A stretch of 64,000 nucleotides of DNA from an uncultured Brevibacillus sp. (GCF_947502445.1 NZ_CANMZW010000018.1:1-64000), one strand, 5' to 3'. Shown: positions 16,588 through 25,591, counted from the stretch's first letter. Numbers and translations are program-made. The notes: generated from the letters alone by a model not told the origin.

Positions 16588-17364
16588 TCACCTCATAAAC
16601 CAAAGAATAATTGCTGTAGCTACCGCGACGGAAACAGCTGTTAGCATCGCTTCCACTCCGCGTGATACTCCTGCAACCAAATCCCCCGCCATCAAATCAC
16701 GCAACGAGTTGGTGATCGCAATACCAGGGAACATCGGGAGCATCGCACCAATAATAATGATGCTAATGTGCAGCTGCGGAAATATTGTAACCGTCAGTAA
16801 TGCGAATAATCCTCCCAATAAGGCCGCAGAAAACTCCGTAAAAAACTTCATTCGTACAAACTGTTCCAAATATTCCTGACTCAGGTTGACGATCAGCCCT
16901 GCCAGAGCGGCCGGAGCGAGATCGTACCAGGTTCCACCAACCAGCATAGAAAAGGAGCCGCTGGCTATCGTGGCTGCCATATGCTGCATCCATTTGGGAT
17001 ACAGCGGCTTTTTTTGATCAATTTCACGCAGGGTCAAATACGCTTGCTCCAGATTGATTCCACCACTGACAAACTTTCTGGAAACATCGTTGACCAATGT
17101 AATTTTGTTTAGATTGGTTGTTCTTCTAGGAGTACGAACCATACGTGTATGGTCCTGCCCCTTGCAGCGAAAAGACAAAATGATGCTCGTCGGCGTAGCC
17201 GAGCTGTTGACATCATCCATTCCTGCTGCCTGTGCTATCAGCGCCATCGTCTCTTCTGTCCGGTAGGTCTCGCCACCGTTCTTCAAAATAATCGAGCCAG
17301 CCAATAAGCATGTATCCATCACCAAATCTGAGGACACGACTGTCACACCCTTCACATGAACCAT
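16588..17364 (-). CDS. Threonine/serine exporter, large half (YjjP/ThrE N-terminal domain)
   Basis: A 258-residue protein with a soluble N-terminal part (MDTCLLAGSIILKNGGETYRTEE is the family's opening) and about five membrane helices, ending in the family repeat MFPGIAITNSLRDLMAGD and GVEAMLTAVSVAVA. It forms a two-component exporter with the next gene. The ATG at 17364 overlaps the kinase stop but lacks a good ribosome site; GTG codons at 17346 or 17337, behind AAGGGTG, are plausible starts. Confidence 0.86.
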   Translation of the reverse strand: MVHVKGVTVVSSDLVMDTCLLAGSIILKNGGETYRTEETMALIAQAAGMDDVNSSATPTSIILSFRCKGQDHTRMVRTPRRTTNLNKITLVNDVSRKFVSGGINLEQAYLTLREIDQKKPLYPKWMQHMAATIASGSFSMLVGGTWYDLAPAALAGLIVNLSQEYLEQFVRMKFFTEFSAALLGGLFALLTVTIFPQLHISIIIIGAMLPMFPGIAITNSLRDLMAGDLVAGVSRGVEAMLTAVSVAVATAIILWFMR

Positions 17365-18278
17365 GCATAATACAAAGTTCCAGCCAAGAGCAGCAAAGAG
17401 GCGACAAACAGGCCACTGATTCCTTTGCCTGCAGGTTTGGATGCCCGCTTTGGTTTCTGCATAGCGGCAACAGTCCGCTCTCGCAGAATGGCCAACAGCT
17501 CTGCTCTCATTTCCCCCGCCGTTGCGAACTTTCCGTGGAAGGCCTTAAGAAGAGACACTCGATAGGGGTATAGTCTGTCACTTTTCCGTATTATATCACA
17601 GAGCAATGCCGTTTCGCGCGGGTCGCCCAAGCTACTTTTCCACGTTTCCTTGTCAACCATAAGTCGCACCATCATGACAGCAGTTGAGAACAGGTCGTAT
17701 CCAATCTCTGCTCGTCTGTCACCTGCGTGCCAGGCAGCCCGATCATACTCTTCGGTAAATTGACGAACGGCATTGCCCAGCTTGGTTACTCCACCAAAAT
17801 CGATCAGGCGTACCTGCTTGTCAGACTGGGTCACCATGATGTTCTCTGGCTTCAAATCGCCAAATACCCAGCCGTGCTTGTGAAGAATGTCGAGCCGGGC
17901 AAGCAGTTGGACAATCATCACTGTCACCCACTCTGTCCCGGCCCGTTGTATATAATGGTCCAGCTGTTCCCCATCCAGGTATTCCATGGCATAAAACGTA
18001 CAAGGCTTGCCGTTTAGGACAAGATCATCCACATCACACAGGAGCGGTCCCACTCGGGAATCCCGCCCCTGCTGTACGCTTTTTAACACGTTTACTTCCA
18101 TTAAGATATCTATGCCCTCGATCCCGACTTTAACCGCCCGCTTTATACCGTCCTGAGAGGTTAGATACACGGCTCCATTCGCACCACGTCCCAGCTCCCT
18201 TAGGACGTGATACGACTTTTTGTTCCATTTGCCCTGAAAATACTTCGGCAGATCTGGAATATTCACTTTAGAAGACAT
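17352..18278 (-). CDS. yabT: Membrane-anchored Ser/Thr protein kinase, YabT family
   Basis: Hanks-type kinase of about 308 residues. Features are the glycine loop GRGANGAVY (about 30-38), the lysine in KRAVKVG, the catalytic loop FGDLKPENIM, the DFG motif in RLIDFGGV, and one C-terminal membrane helix (LFVASLLLLAGTLYYAWF). The usual HRD is FGD here: Asp is kept but His and Arg are not. The B. subtilis homologue acts in sporulation and is stimulated by DNA. It overlaps the end of yabS by a few bases. The start may be ATG 18278 or GTG 18284. Confidence 0.9.
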   Translation of the reverse strand: MSSKVNIPDLPKYFQGKWNKKSYHVLRELGRGANGAVYLTSQDGIKRAVKVGIEGIDILMEVNVLKSVQQGRDSRVGPLLCDVDDLVLNGKPCTFYAMEYLDGEQLDHYIQRAGTEWVTVMIVQLLARLDILHKHGWVFGDLKPENIMVTQSDKQVRLIDFGGVTKLGNAVRQFTEEYDRAAWHAGDRRAEIGYDLFSTAVMMVRLMVDKETWKSSLGDPRETALLCDIIRKSDRLYPYRVSLLKAFHGKFATAGEMRAELLAILRERTVAAMQKPKRASKPAGKGISGLFVASLLLLAGTLYYAWFM

Positions 18279-19029
18279 GGTCACGCAAGCTTCCGTTGTG
18301 ATCGTCATCCTCTTCCATGCTGGCATAGCGGTCAGATAACGACTGAGGGAGCTTTACCTGCTCAAACAAAGCAATCGCTTCGACAATCGCTGGACCGGTA
18401 GGAGTAATCCCACTCATCGCCAAATCGCTGGTGATTTGATGGGCCTGCTCTACTTTTTCTGTCCACGGAATGCGAATGTCCAAATATTTATGTTTACCCG
18501 GGAAAGAACCTACTGCCATTCTGCTCTGTCCGCTTCGAGAATGCAGGCTGATACTGAAATCGTGAATCGCCTGTTGCACAGCGGACAGCTTTGGCTTCAT
18601 GCTACCCGAGGTGTCTACCAGCATGACCACGTTGAGGCTGCTTTTTTCGCCCAGCTCATCTACCATCCCCGCAACTTGTACCCTTTTCTCCGGGGCCAGC
18701 TCCTCTATTCCGGAATCGCCCAAAATCTCTTTCAATTCTTTATTGACCACTTGATGAATCGTTCGCGTCATTGCCTTGCGAGTCAGCATTTGTACCGTTT
18801 GTGCCAACTGCTGCGGATAGACGATATCACACAGACCGCCTCCAGCTTCTGCGATATCCCGAATCTCACGTTCTCCCTTTTCACCCAGCTCGCTTTTATC
18901 GATGACGCCAATCACGTTAACCGTAATGCCTTGCTCTCGTGCCAGGGAAGCCGCAGCAACTGGACTCATACCGGAATTCGAGCAGCCATCGGTCACCACC
19001 AAAATTTGTTTAAGTGTCGCTTCTTTCAC
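18268..19029 (-). CDS. yabS: VWA-domain protein, YabS family
   Basis: About 253 residues with two von Willebrand A-like halves. The N-terminal ILVVTDGCSNSGMSPVAAA resembles a degenerate metal site; the C-terminal half has a complete MIDAS in VVMLVDTSGSM, with a Thr in GITPTGP. The role of YabS is unknown to me; its place between spoIIE and yabT is conserved in B. subtilis, suggesting a sporulation task. A GTG at 19029 behind GGGGAG is the preferred start; an ATG at 19044 is the alternative. Confidence 0.87.
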   Translation of the reverse strand: MKEATLKQILVVTDGCSNSGMSPVAAASLAREQGITVNVIGVIDKSELGEKGEREIRDIAEAGGGLCDIVYPQQLAQTVQMLTRKAMTRTIHQVVNKELKEILGDSGIEELAPEKRVQVAGMVDELGEKSSLNVVMLVDTSGSMKPKLSAVQQAIHDFSISLHSRSGQSRMAVGSFPGKHKYLDIRIPWTEKVEQAHQITSDLAMSGITPTGPAIVEAIALFEQVKLPQSLSDRYASMEEDDDHNGSLRDHVF

Positions 19030-19093
19030 AAATAATCTCCCCATTCTGCCTGTTTTAGCAACAGTATCGACGGGGAGAGCGGAAATCATACTC

Positions 19094-21568
19094 TTAACTT
19101 ACAATCCGTGGACGCTCCAGCTTCGGCATCCCATGGACCTGAATCGCTGCCCATTGAGGTACAAATCGATCGATGCGGGCTACGAGTACTGTCATGTCAT
19201 CGACAATATTTCCGGAGTGCTGCCGTATCACTTTTTCCAGCAAAAGATCAGCCACTTCCTGTGGATCATCGGTTTCAAGTTCACTAATAATCCGCTTCAT
19301 CCACATCTGGCGATTCTCGATATGCCGCGGAGCCTCATAAATACCATCAGACATCATGATTAACAGATCTCCAGGCTTTAGCATACGGGATACGACATCT
19401 ACCTCGATTTCTTCCAGTATACCCACTGGCAAATTGTTCGCTGTGATCGTTATGACGTCATGGCTTCTTTTCACAAAGCTGGGGGTAGAACCAATTTTGA
19501 TAAACCGGGTGTGAGCGGTTTGAAGGTCAATCAGTGCCAGGTCAACAGTGGCAAACATCTCCTCAGTTGAGCGCAGGGCAAGCACGGAGTTCACTGTTTT
19601 GATCGAAATTTTTTCATCCATTCCCGAGCGCAACAGCTGCTGGAGCATGTCGAGCGCGGATTGGCTCTCCAGGGAAGCACGCTCCCCATTTCCCATCCCG
19701 TCACTAATCGCCAAGGCCATTTTTCCATTCCCTAAATCCATTGTGCGGAAGCTGTCACCGGACAACAGCTTGCCGTCCTTGGCTGCCCCAGCCACGCCGA
19801 TATCAATTTCAAACGTTTTGGCGGAAGCGAGGCACATCGTGCACGAACCGTCTTTTTGCGCTTCGCAATGCCGCTCCCTGACCACGATATTCTCTCCCAA
19901 TATTTCAGTTAGCATGGGGGCAACAATCTTGGCGCACTCATCCCTTCCATAGCAGGTGGGCTGACTGATCTCGATATCTACCTTGCCTTCCTCCAAGCTG
20001 TGTATGTCAACGCGGCGTACAGAAAGACCCAGTCCTTCCAGCGCCTTCGAAACTTGCTTTTCCTGTAGGCTCAGCTCCATACCTTCCCGTTGAATTTCCC
20101 GGGCAAAGTCACTCATCACTCGCGATACACCCGACAGCTGATCAGCGACGAGCTTGCGGCTTTCCTTTACCTGCTTCTTCAGTTGATCAAACGACTCCTG
20201 GCGATCGTACTCCTGCTCGATCACGGTCATCACTTTTTCCGTTTTCACGCATTTCCGTTCCCAATCTCGAGGCGGTGTTACGCCAGCAAGCGTACCATTT
20301 TCGTACACCTTATCCATAAGATGGCGCATACCTTCGTAGGTAGACTGCATATCCTTTTCCCAACACTGTTCTTTTTTCCAGCACCTCTGGCATGTAAATT
20401 CAGTTACGCGACTGAGGAAGGCATCCGCCTGCTCCTCAATCTCATCACGATCCGCTGTCTGGGCAAAGCTATGCGACAGCTGCGTAAACAAATCAGAGAA
20501 CTGCTGAATTTTTCCTGCAGTAACATCACGGACACGGCGCATATATTCCTGATGGGATTGGAGATTTTCGGGAGTTCCGGGTATAAATCGGGCAACCTTT
20601 TTCCACAGAGCTGCCGGTGTCAAAATAAACAGGGCGATCGCAATTGACGTTTCAACTAATGAGAGGTAAAGCGTCTCTTCTGCACCGCCATAAATTGCAA
20701 GTATAGCTGTTCCAATCAAAAGTCCCGCGGATACCCCTACTTTGCCGCCTTCCTTCAATAAACCAGCCAAAAGACCGGAAAACGCCAGCAAATTAATTTG
20801 CAAAAGTGCACTGACATTTGCCAAGCTTAGAATCAAGCCAGTCACTACACCTACAGCCGCACCTATCGTGCCACCTCCCACGAAGGCAAATACGAGGAGC
20901 AGATAACGTGAGAGTACATGCTCCATTGACACGCCCTCTACCATCCAATCGACCGTTCCTGTCATCAATGACGCCAGCAAGATGACCAACGACACGATCT
21001 CTTCGTTTTTCAACGGCTCATAGGGCTTGGCCAAATGGATAATCGAAAGTGACTGGATAAAGATGAGCGTCAAAATAAATCCGAGTACCGCTTCGACTGC
21101 GATCATCACCAGCTCATAGGTATTAACCTGGTTGGTCAACACGGCATAAAGCAAATGACTGATGAATACCGTCGTCACGACTAAAAGAGGCGTACGGGAG
21201 AAATCCTTCCTGCGTGTTCTCTCCATGATCTTGCACACAACCAGCGCCAGCACCACGCTGAGGACTGTCTGCAAGCCAATGGGAACCGAATGTGTAAAAG
21301 CTCCCAGAATCAGAGCAAATCCGGTTGTTAGGATACAATCTCGCCGGATATAAAACATGACAATGAAATAAGGTATGACAAAAGGGGTCAGTTCTTCAAG
21401 AATCAACGCACGTCCGAGCAAAAAGCCCATTAGGAGCGGAAGGACATTCCACTTCTGAGCGGCATCAGCCACCTTCTCTCCCCACGTTCGTGTAGTTGTA
21501 TCCATTCGTTCTGAAACTTGTCTGGTCCATACCTGTCCGGCTCCAGTGACATTTTTGTTTGCGATCAT
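19094..21568 (-). CDS. spoIIE: Stage II sporulation protein E (PP2C phosphatase)
   Basis: Membrane phosphatase that dephosphorylates the anti-anti-sigma factor SpoIIAA to activate sigma-F in the forespore, and that associates with the polar septum. The 824 residues match the family: about ten membrane helices in the first 330 residues, a central regulatory domain, and a C-terminal PP2C domain with the metal motif AISDGMGNGERA and LLIMMSDGIYEAPRHIE. A predicted 21-bp-spaced promoter with Spo0A-like boxes lies upstream. Confidence 0.98.
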   Translation of the reverse strand: MIANKNVTGAGQVWTRQVSERMDTTTRTWGEKVADAAQKWNVLPLLMGFLLGRALILEELTPFVIPYFIVMFYIRRDCILTTGFALILGAFTHSVPIGLQTVLSVVLALVVCKIMERTRRKDFSRTPLLVVTTVFISHLLYAVLTNQVNTYELVMIAVEAVLGFILTLIFIQSLSIIHLAKPYEPLKNEEIVSLVILLASLMTGTVDWMVEGVSMEHVLSRYLLLVFAFVGGGTIGAAVGVVTGLILSLANVSALLQINLLAFSGLLAGLLKEGGKVGVSAGLLIGTAILAIYGGAEETLYLSLVETSIAIALFILTPAALWKKVARFIPGTPENLQSHQEYMRRVRDVTAGKIQQFSDLFTQLSHSFAQTADRDEIEEQADAFLSRVTEFTCQRCWKKEQCWEKDMQSTYEGMRHLMDKVYENGTLAGVTPPRDWERKCVKTEKVMTVIEQEYDRQESFDQLKKQVKESRKLVADQLSGVSRVMSDFAREIQREGMELSLQEKQVSKALEGLGLSVRRVDIHSLEEGKVDIEISQPTCYGRDECAKIVAPMLTEILGENIVVRERHCEAQKDGSCTMCLASAKTFEIDIGVAGAAKDGKLLSGDSFRTMDLGNGKMALAISDGMGNGERASLESQSALDMLQQLLRSGMDEKISIKTVNSVLALRSTEEMFATVDLALIDLQTAHTRFIKIGSTPSFVKRSHDVITITANNLPVGILEEIEVDVVSRMLKPGDLLIMMSDGIYEAPRHIENRQMWMKRIISELETDDPQEVADLLLEKVIRQHSGNIVDDMTVLVARIDRFVPQWAAIQVHGMPKLERPRIVS

Positions 21569-21604
21569 TTCGTACCACCCCGTTCTTGTTCAATGTGTTT
21601 CTCA

Positions 21605-21671
21605 ATTATACGGAGGTGGTATTGTAAAATTTGTCAAAAAACCAAAGCGTATTCACAGAATCGTGCGACAA
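21605..21671 (-). promoter_or_regulatory. spoIIE promoter with 21-bp spacer and Spo0A-like boxes
   Basis: On the minus strand TTGACA (21632-21637) and TATAAT (21605-21610) are perfect consensus hexamers separated by exactly 21 nt, far from the normal 17. The B. subtilis spoIIE promoter is known for this over-long spacing and its need for Spo0A. Near-consensus 0A boxes are present: TGTCGC (21665-21670, minus) and TGTCAAA on the plus strand at the -35. Confidence 0.8.
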
Positions 21672-21691
21672 ATTCATTAACGTATTTGGAC

Positions 21692-21724
21692 AAAAAAAAC
21701 CGACGTTATGGCGGATAACGTCGG
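21692..21724 (-). terminator. Terminator upstream of spoIIE
   Basis: A perfect 10-bp stem CCGACGTTAT (21700-21709) with ATAACGTCGG (21715-21724) and a GGCGG loop; A8 on the left gives T8 on the minus strand. It ends the yabR-side transcription, 134 bp after the yabR stop. Nothing else supportable lies between. Confidence 0.9.
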
Positions 21725-21857
21725 CTGACAGGTGATTCGCGCTTTGCGAAACGGGCTTACGATACGTATTCGTCATTACTTTCAAATGCCCTTCCTGAAT
21801 TTGCAGTAAAATACACTTTTCATGAAGAAAGAAAAATCATAATTTTCTGAATCGCAT

Positions 21858-22223
21858 TTACCGACCGCGCCCCTTTTTGTCCCCGCTCTTTTTCAATGGG
21901 GATTGGCGGTCTTCGCTTTCTTTTAAAAAGCGATTCAATTTATCTTCAAAGCCTTCTCCACGTTCTCGGTGGTTTCGCGGCGGACGTTCTTTTTCTTGTG
22001 CTTTTTTAATCGACAAACCAATCTTGCCATCACGGATACTCAGTACCTTTACAATCACCTTATCACCAATCTTCAAAAACTGATGAATATCTTTGACGTA
22101 AACGTCCGAAATCTCACTGATGTGGACAAGACCGGTCACATTCCCAGGCAGCTCTACAAACGCGCCAAATTTCGTGATACCTGTCACTTTTCCTTCAAGT
22201 TTGCTCCCGACCTCGACTCCCAT
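21858..22223 (-). CDS. yabR: S1-domain RNA-binding protein, YabR family
   Basis: A 121-residue protein with one N-terminal S1 domain (EVGSKLEGKVTGITKFGAFV, GLVHISEISDVYVKDI and IGDKVIVKVLSI) and a charged C-terminal tail rich in Arg, Lys and Glu. S1 domains bind RNA; the tail may add non-specific nucleic-acid contact. The order divIC-yabR-spoIIE is as in B. subtilis. Confidence 0.93.
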   Translation of the reverse strand: MGVEVGSKLEGKVTGITKFGAFVELPGNVTGLVHISEISDVYVKDIHQFLKIGDKVIVKVLSIRDGKIGLSIKKAQEKERPPRNHRERGEGFEDKLNRFLKESEDRQSPLKKSGDKKGRGR

Positions 22224-22267
22224 GTATGTGGAAAGCCTCCCTCTCCTCGAAGATCAGATAAGGTAAC

Positions 22268-22576
22268 TTATTCTGGAATCACGTAAATACTCTCGCCCTG
22301 CTTGGTATAGAAAATTCGTTTGCGCGCTAGCTCCGCCAGGTATTCCTGATCGTTGAGACGGCTCGCTTCATAGGTAAGCTCCTCTTGCTTTTGCTGCAAG
22401 GCCGCTGCTTCTTGCTTCAGGGTCTCCAGCTCGGTTTTCTTCTGCGCCAGCACACCACTCTGCAAGTAGAGGGTATAGCCAGTCCAGATGAAAAAGCAGA
22501 GGACAAAAAAGAAAAAGAGCCTCATTCTACGCCGTTGCCCTTTTCGATTAGTTCGCATGGATATCGCTTCTTTCAT
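22268..22576 (-). CDS. divIC: Septum formation initiator, DivIC/FtsB family
   Basis: A 102-residue bitopic division protein: a basic cytoplasmic N-terminus (RTNRKGQRRRMR), one membrane helix (LFFFFVLCFFIWTGYTLYL), an extracellular coiled coil (KKTELETLKQEAAALQQKQ) and the conserved tail DQEYLAELARKRIFY. It works with FtsL and DivIB in septal wall synthesis. It lies after yabQ and before yabR as in B. subtilis. Confidence 0.94.
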   Translation of the reverse strand: MKEAISMRTNRKGQRRRMRLFFFFVLCFFIWTGYTLYLQSGVLAQKKTELETLKQEAAALQQKQEELTYEASRLNDQEYLAELARKRIFYTKQGESIYVIPE

Positions 22577-22594
22577 GAATAGGCCACCTCGTTT

Positions 22595-23167
22595 TCACTC
22601 CCGCTTTCTCTTTGAGTGAAACCAATTCTTCCAATTGGTCCAAATTCCTGTTGTTTTCCCGAACATTTTTTTCCCCAAAACTTGACCCCATTTGGCAAAC
22701 GGAGAAATGACAAAACGCGTCACTTTCCATAAAAAGCCTGTGATCGCAAGCAATACGGAATACAAAAATGCCAGCAACATCAGGATCACTCGGTACAAAA
22801 ACAACACGGGACGTACTACGAGGGTGTCAATGATTTGTATAATTGTTCGGTATAACCACTGACAAAATTTTATCATGCGGTGTAAAAAATGGATATACTT
22901 CTTACTACCTATTAAAAAATACAGCCACGCACCAAAGATCATTCCAAAAAAGATGGGGAATCGAATGACACCATCGTTCACTTTTAAAAGGATGTAGAAA
23001 ACAGCGCCCATGCTGCCGACCCAAAAAAGGATGTCAAAGATGAACACGAGCCAAAGCGGCAGCCTGCTCTTTCCTTTGAATACATGATACGTATCAAATC
23101 CTATTCCCATTAATGCTCCACACGTCGACATGGCCAGCACCGTCTGCAGCTGAGTGACGATACTCAC
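22595..23167 (-). CDS. yabQ: Spore cortex biosynthesis protein YabQ
   Basis: A 190-residue membrane protein with four to five hydrophobic segments (starting LQTVLAMSTCGALMGIGFDTYHVFKG in family style) and a basic C-terminus. YabQ is needed for spore cortex formation and acts in the mother cell. It overlaps the yabP stop by four bases, so the two are coupled. Confidence 0.92.
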   Translation of the reverse strand: MSIVTQLQTVLAMSTCGALMGIGFDTYHVFKGKSRLPLWLVFIFDILFWVGSMGAVFYILLKVNDGVIRFPIFFGMIFGAWLYFLIGSKKYIHFLHRMIKFCQWLYRTIIQIIDTLVVRPVLFLYRVILMLLAFLYSVLLAITGFLWKVTRFVISPFAKWGQVLGKKMFGKTTGIWTNWKNWFHSKRKRE

Positions 23168-23448
23168 TTGAACAGTTTGCCGAAGAATCCTCTCGACCGA
23201 TCTGACGCCTGCCCTTGCTCCAGATAGGCCATTTCGTGAACCAGGCCCTCGATCGCTACTTCTCCGGTTTCCAAACTCAGATTTTTCATATGAAGATTTT
23301 GGCCACGTATAGTTAAAAAGCCGCCATCCGTCTCCAAGAGGAATTCTTCGCTGTCAAAGCTTTCGACGTTTTTCACTCCCGAAATCGCCAAGCTGCGTCG
23401 ATTGATCATTACGATTTCATGGCGAGGCCGCTTCATGTGGTCATTCAT
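23164..23448 (-). CDS. yabP: Sporulation protein YabP
   Basis: A 94-residue YabP/YqfC-family protein: RHEIVMINRRSLAISGVKNV, then ESFDSEEFLLETDGGFLTIRG and LHMKNLSLETGEVAIEG are the family core. It is a mother-cell sporulation gene paired with yabQ. The upstream region has a CATACGAT sequence resembling a sigma-E -10, but I could not find a matching -35. This gene marks the edge of the foreign-looking insert that separates it from yabO. Confidence 0.92.
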   Translation of the reverse strand: MNDHMKRPRHEIVMINRRSLAISGVKNVESFDSEEFLLETDGGFLTIRGQNLHMKNLSLETGEVAIEGLVHEMAYLEQGQASDRSRGFFGKLFK

Positions 23449-23511
23449 GATTACTCCCCCCTAACGTACCCTTCTTGTACAATCGTATGGAGGGGGATGT
23501 CCTTTTAGAAC

Positions 23512-23539
23512 AAAAAACCCCGCCAATAGACGGGGCTTT
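23512..23539 (-). terminator. Terminator after the stalk-domain repeat protein
   Basis: CCCCG (23518-23522) pairs with CGGGG (23531-23535); the A6 run to its left is T6 on the minus strand. It stands 9 bp after the stop. Confidence 0.85.
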
Positions 23540-23548
23540 GCTTGCACT

Positions 23549-25591
23549 CTATTTATAAACGGTGTAATTTCCGTTCACATAAATGATTTTATAGCCTGTA
23601 CGGTCAGCAATTGTTTTCAATGGCAGCGTTGGAATATTGTTTTTCAATTGAACCGCTGCGGGAAGGGTTACGTTTTGACCGTTAATATTGACTACGTTCG
23701 AACCCACTTTAAAATTCATGACCGTATTTCCGCTGACGACCTTCGCTGTCGTTTTCGTGTAGCTGATTTGGAAGCCTAGCGCATCACGGAAAAACGTAGT
23801 AGGTATCAGCGTGTTGCCGTTTACTGTATAAGGAGCCACTGCCAGAGCAGTTGTTTTACCCGACTTGGTAAAATTCGCCACATCCACTTTGAAGCTGACA
23901 CCATTCAGTGCAACGATGGTCGTTGGGCGAGCAAACAGCAATCCTTTTTCCTCTGATGTGTACACACCGATGCTGTATACACCAGCAGTCGCCGGATTCA
24001 CGACACCTGCTGTTTCCGCGATATTTACCTGAACAGCGGTTTGTGCCGGAATATCTTGAGAAGGATAAATAATGAGATTTTGTCCACGCACACCCACATA
24101 GTTGGCAGCCACACCGTTTACCGTCACCGTGTTTGCTGGCAGATAGGCAGGTACGCGGAATCCAACAGGAAGTACGACCTCCACGAAGCCTTGGGCACGG
24201 GGAACCGCAACACCCAGACCTTTAATACCGATCGAAAGACCAGCAGGCGTAGCAGCTGTCGCTCTTGTGAGGCCGATAGTTGCCAGCGAATTGTCTACCG
24301 CAATAGGAGTAGGTATTGCCGCACCAGTAATCTGGAATTCTTTGGAGCGATACGTTTTGCCATCCACTTTGGCCGTGATGTTATAAAATCCCGCCGTTCT
24401 AGGATTGGTAATATACGCATCCTGGGTAAATCGGATCGTTACGTTGTCTGTGCTCTTGAATCCGCTTGGCGTACGAAAGCTAACCCTGCTTCCACTGGTA
24501 GACAGGTTCGACACCTGGTCTCCGTTCACCGTTACATTATAAGCGGAGAGCACAGGCGGCACCATATCTGCTGTTGGGAAGTCAATTTGAATGTCTGTAT
24601 TCGAATACAGTCTTTCGGATAGTTCCAAATCAAGCGTATAGCTGGCGCGTGCCCCTGCTTTATAATCGGACATCCCCACCGAGATCGATGAAGAACTGGA
24701 GGAGGAAGATCCGCTAACCTCTACATCTTTTGATTTATACTCTTTGTCATCGTATTCAATCGTAAAGGTATAATATTTATCTGCCTTTGATGGATTCACG
24801 ATTCCTGCTGATTTCGAAAATTCAAGATCAATATAGTTGTCTCCATCTACTCGACTTGGAACCTCGATGCGAACCGAATTATTAGACAAAATCGATACGT
24901 AATCGACCTTTTCTCCATTCACTCGAACATCAGACTTGTTAATGCTCCTGGGAAGCATGTCCTTGGTCGGGAAGTTCACGTAAATGTATTTGCCCTTTTT
25001 GAGCTTCGTCTTGGAAGCGAGGCTCAGCTTACCCAGCGTCAGCGAAATTGCGGCTTCTGAGTCTTTGCTGCTAAGTGAGACGCCGAATTTTCCGCTGCTG
25101 CTACTGCTGCTCGAAGACTTGCCAATGCTTATTTTTTTATTTTTGAACGTATCCTCAGCACTTGTCTTCACACCGATCGAATAACTGTCCTTGTCGTCCG
25201 GGTTGGTTACTTTATCAATGGTCAGTACGAGGGTTGTGCCTTTTTTGATCTTTTCGTCTACTTCGATATCGACAGTTGTCTTGGATACATCCACCCTGGA
25301 AATCGCGATTTTATCGCCGTCGTCATCCTCTAGCGTAACATCCTTCTTTTTCAGGTTCTTGTCTACCTGATATCCAGAAGGGAATTTAACGGTGATCGTA
25401 CCGTCCGATTTCAGTTCCTTGTCGATTTCGAACTCAATTGTATATTCTGTTTCCTCGTCTACACCCGTATCGTCCGCCGAAACCTTTTCAACGGTAAGTG
25501 CATATGCAGCATTCGGCACCAAAACAAATGGGCTAGCCAACACCGATGTTGCCAGCAGTAATGATATCCCTTTTTTCGCGCTCTTGTTCAA
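23549..25591 (-). CDS. Secreted repeat protein with C-terminal copper-amine-oxidase-like stalk domain
   Basis: A 680-residue exported protein. The open frame runs further upstream, but the only start with a ribosome site (GGGAGGAG) is the TTG at 25591, which begins a clean signal peptide ending near PNAAYA (about residue 31). Four successive beta-rich repeats of about 130 residues follow, each with an IxVxFP-type strand, VTVNG-like turn and AGxVNP motif (SAGIVNPSKAD, ETAGVVNPATAG); the first three are joined by poly-Ser linkers. The last 110 residues (VNGNTLIPTTFFRDALGF, IADRTGYKIIYVNGNYTVY) form the stalk-like domain common in Paenibacillaceae surface proteins. Cell-surface location is likely; function unknown. 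Confidence 0.85.
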   Translation of the reverse strand: MNKSAKKGISLLLATSVLASPFVLVPNAAYALTVEKVSADDTGVDEETEYTIEFEIDKELKSDGTITVKFPSGYQVDKNLKKKDVTLEDDDGDKIAISRVDVSKTTVDIEVDEKIKKGTTLVLTIDKVTNPDDKDSYSIGVKTSAEDTFKNKKISIGKSSSSSSSSGKFGVSLSSKDSEAAISLTLGKLSLASKTKLKKGKYIYVNFPTKDMLPRSINKSDVRVNGEKVDYVSILSNNSVRIEVPSRVDGDNYIDLEFSKSAGIVNPSKADKYYTFTIEYDDKEYKSKDVEVSGSSSSSSSSISVGMSDYKAGARASYTLDLELSERLYSNTDIQIDFPTADMVPPVLSAYNVTVNGDQVSNLSTSGSRVSFRTPSGFKSTDNVTIRFTQDAYITNPRTAGFYNITAKVDGKTYRSKEFQITGAAIPTPIAVDNSLATIGLTRATAATPAGLSIGIKGLGVAVPRAQGFVEVVLPVGFRVPAYLPANTVTVNGVAANYVGVRGQNLIIYPSQDIPAQTAVQVNIAETAGVVNPATAGVYSIGVYTSEEKGLLFARPTTIVALNGVSFKVDVANFTKSGKTTALAVAPYTVNGNTLIPTTFFRDALGFQISYTKTTAKVVSGNTVMNFKVGSNVVNINGQNVTLPAAVQLKNNIPTLPLKTIADRTGYKIIYVNGNYTVYK

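Noticed and set aside
21690-21790. Roughly 60-codon minus-strand ORF between yabR and spoIIE
   Set aside because: It reads through a strong terminator hairpin and into the spoIIE promoter and has no well-spaced ribosome site.
23449-23500. Sigma-E promoter for yabP
   Set aside because: A CATACGAT sequence fits a -10, but no -35 at the right distance could be seen.
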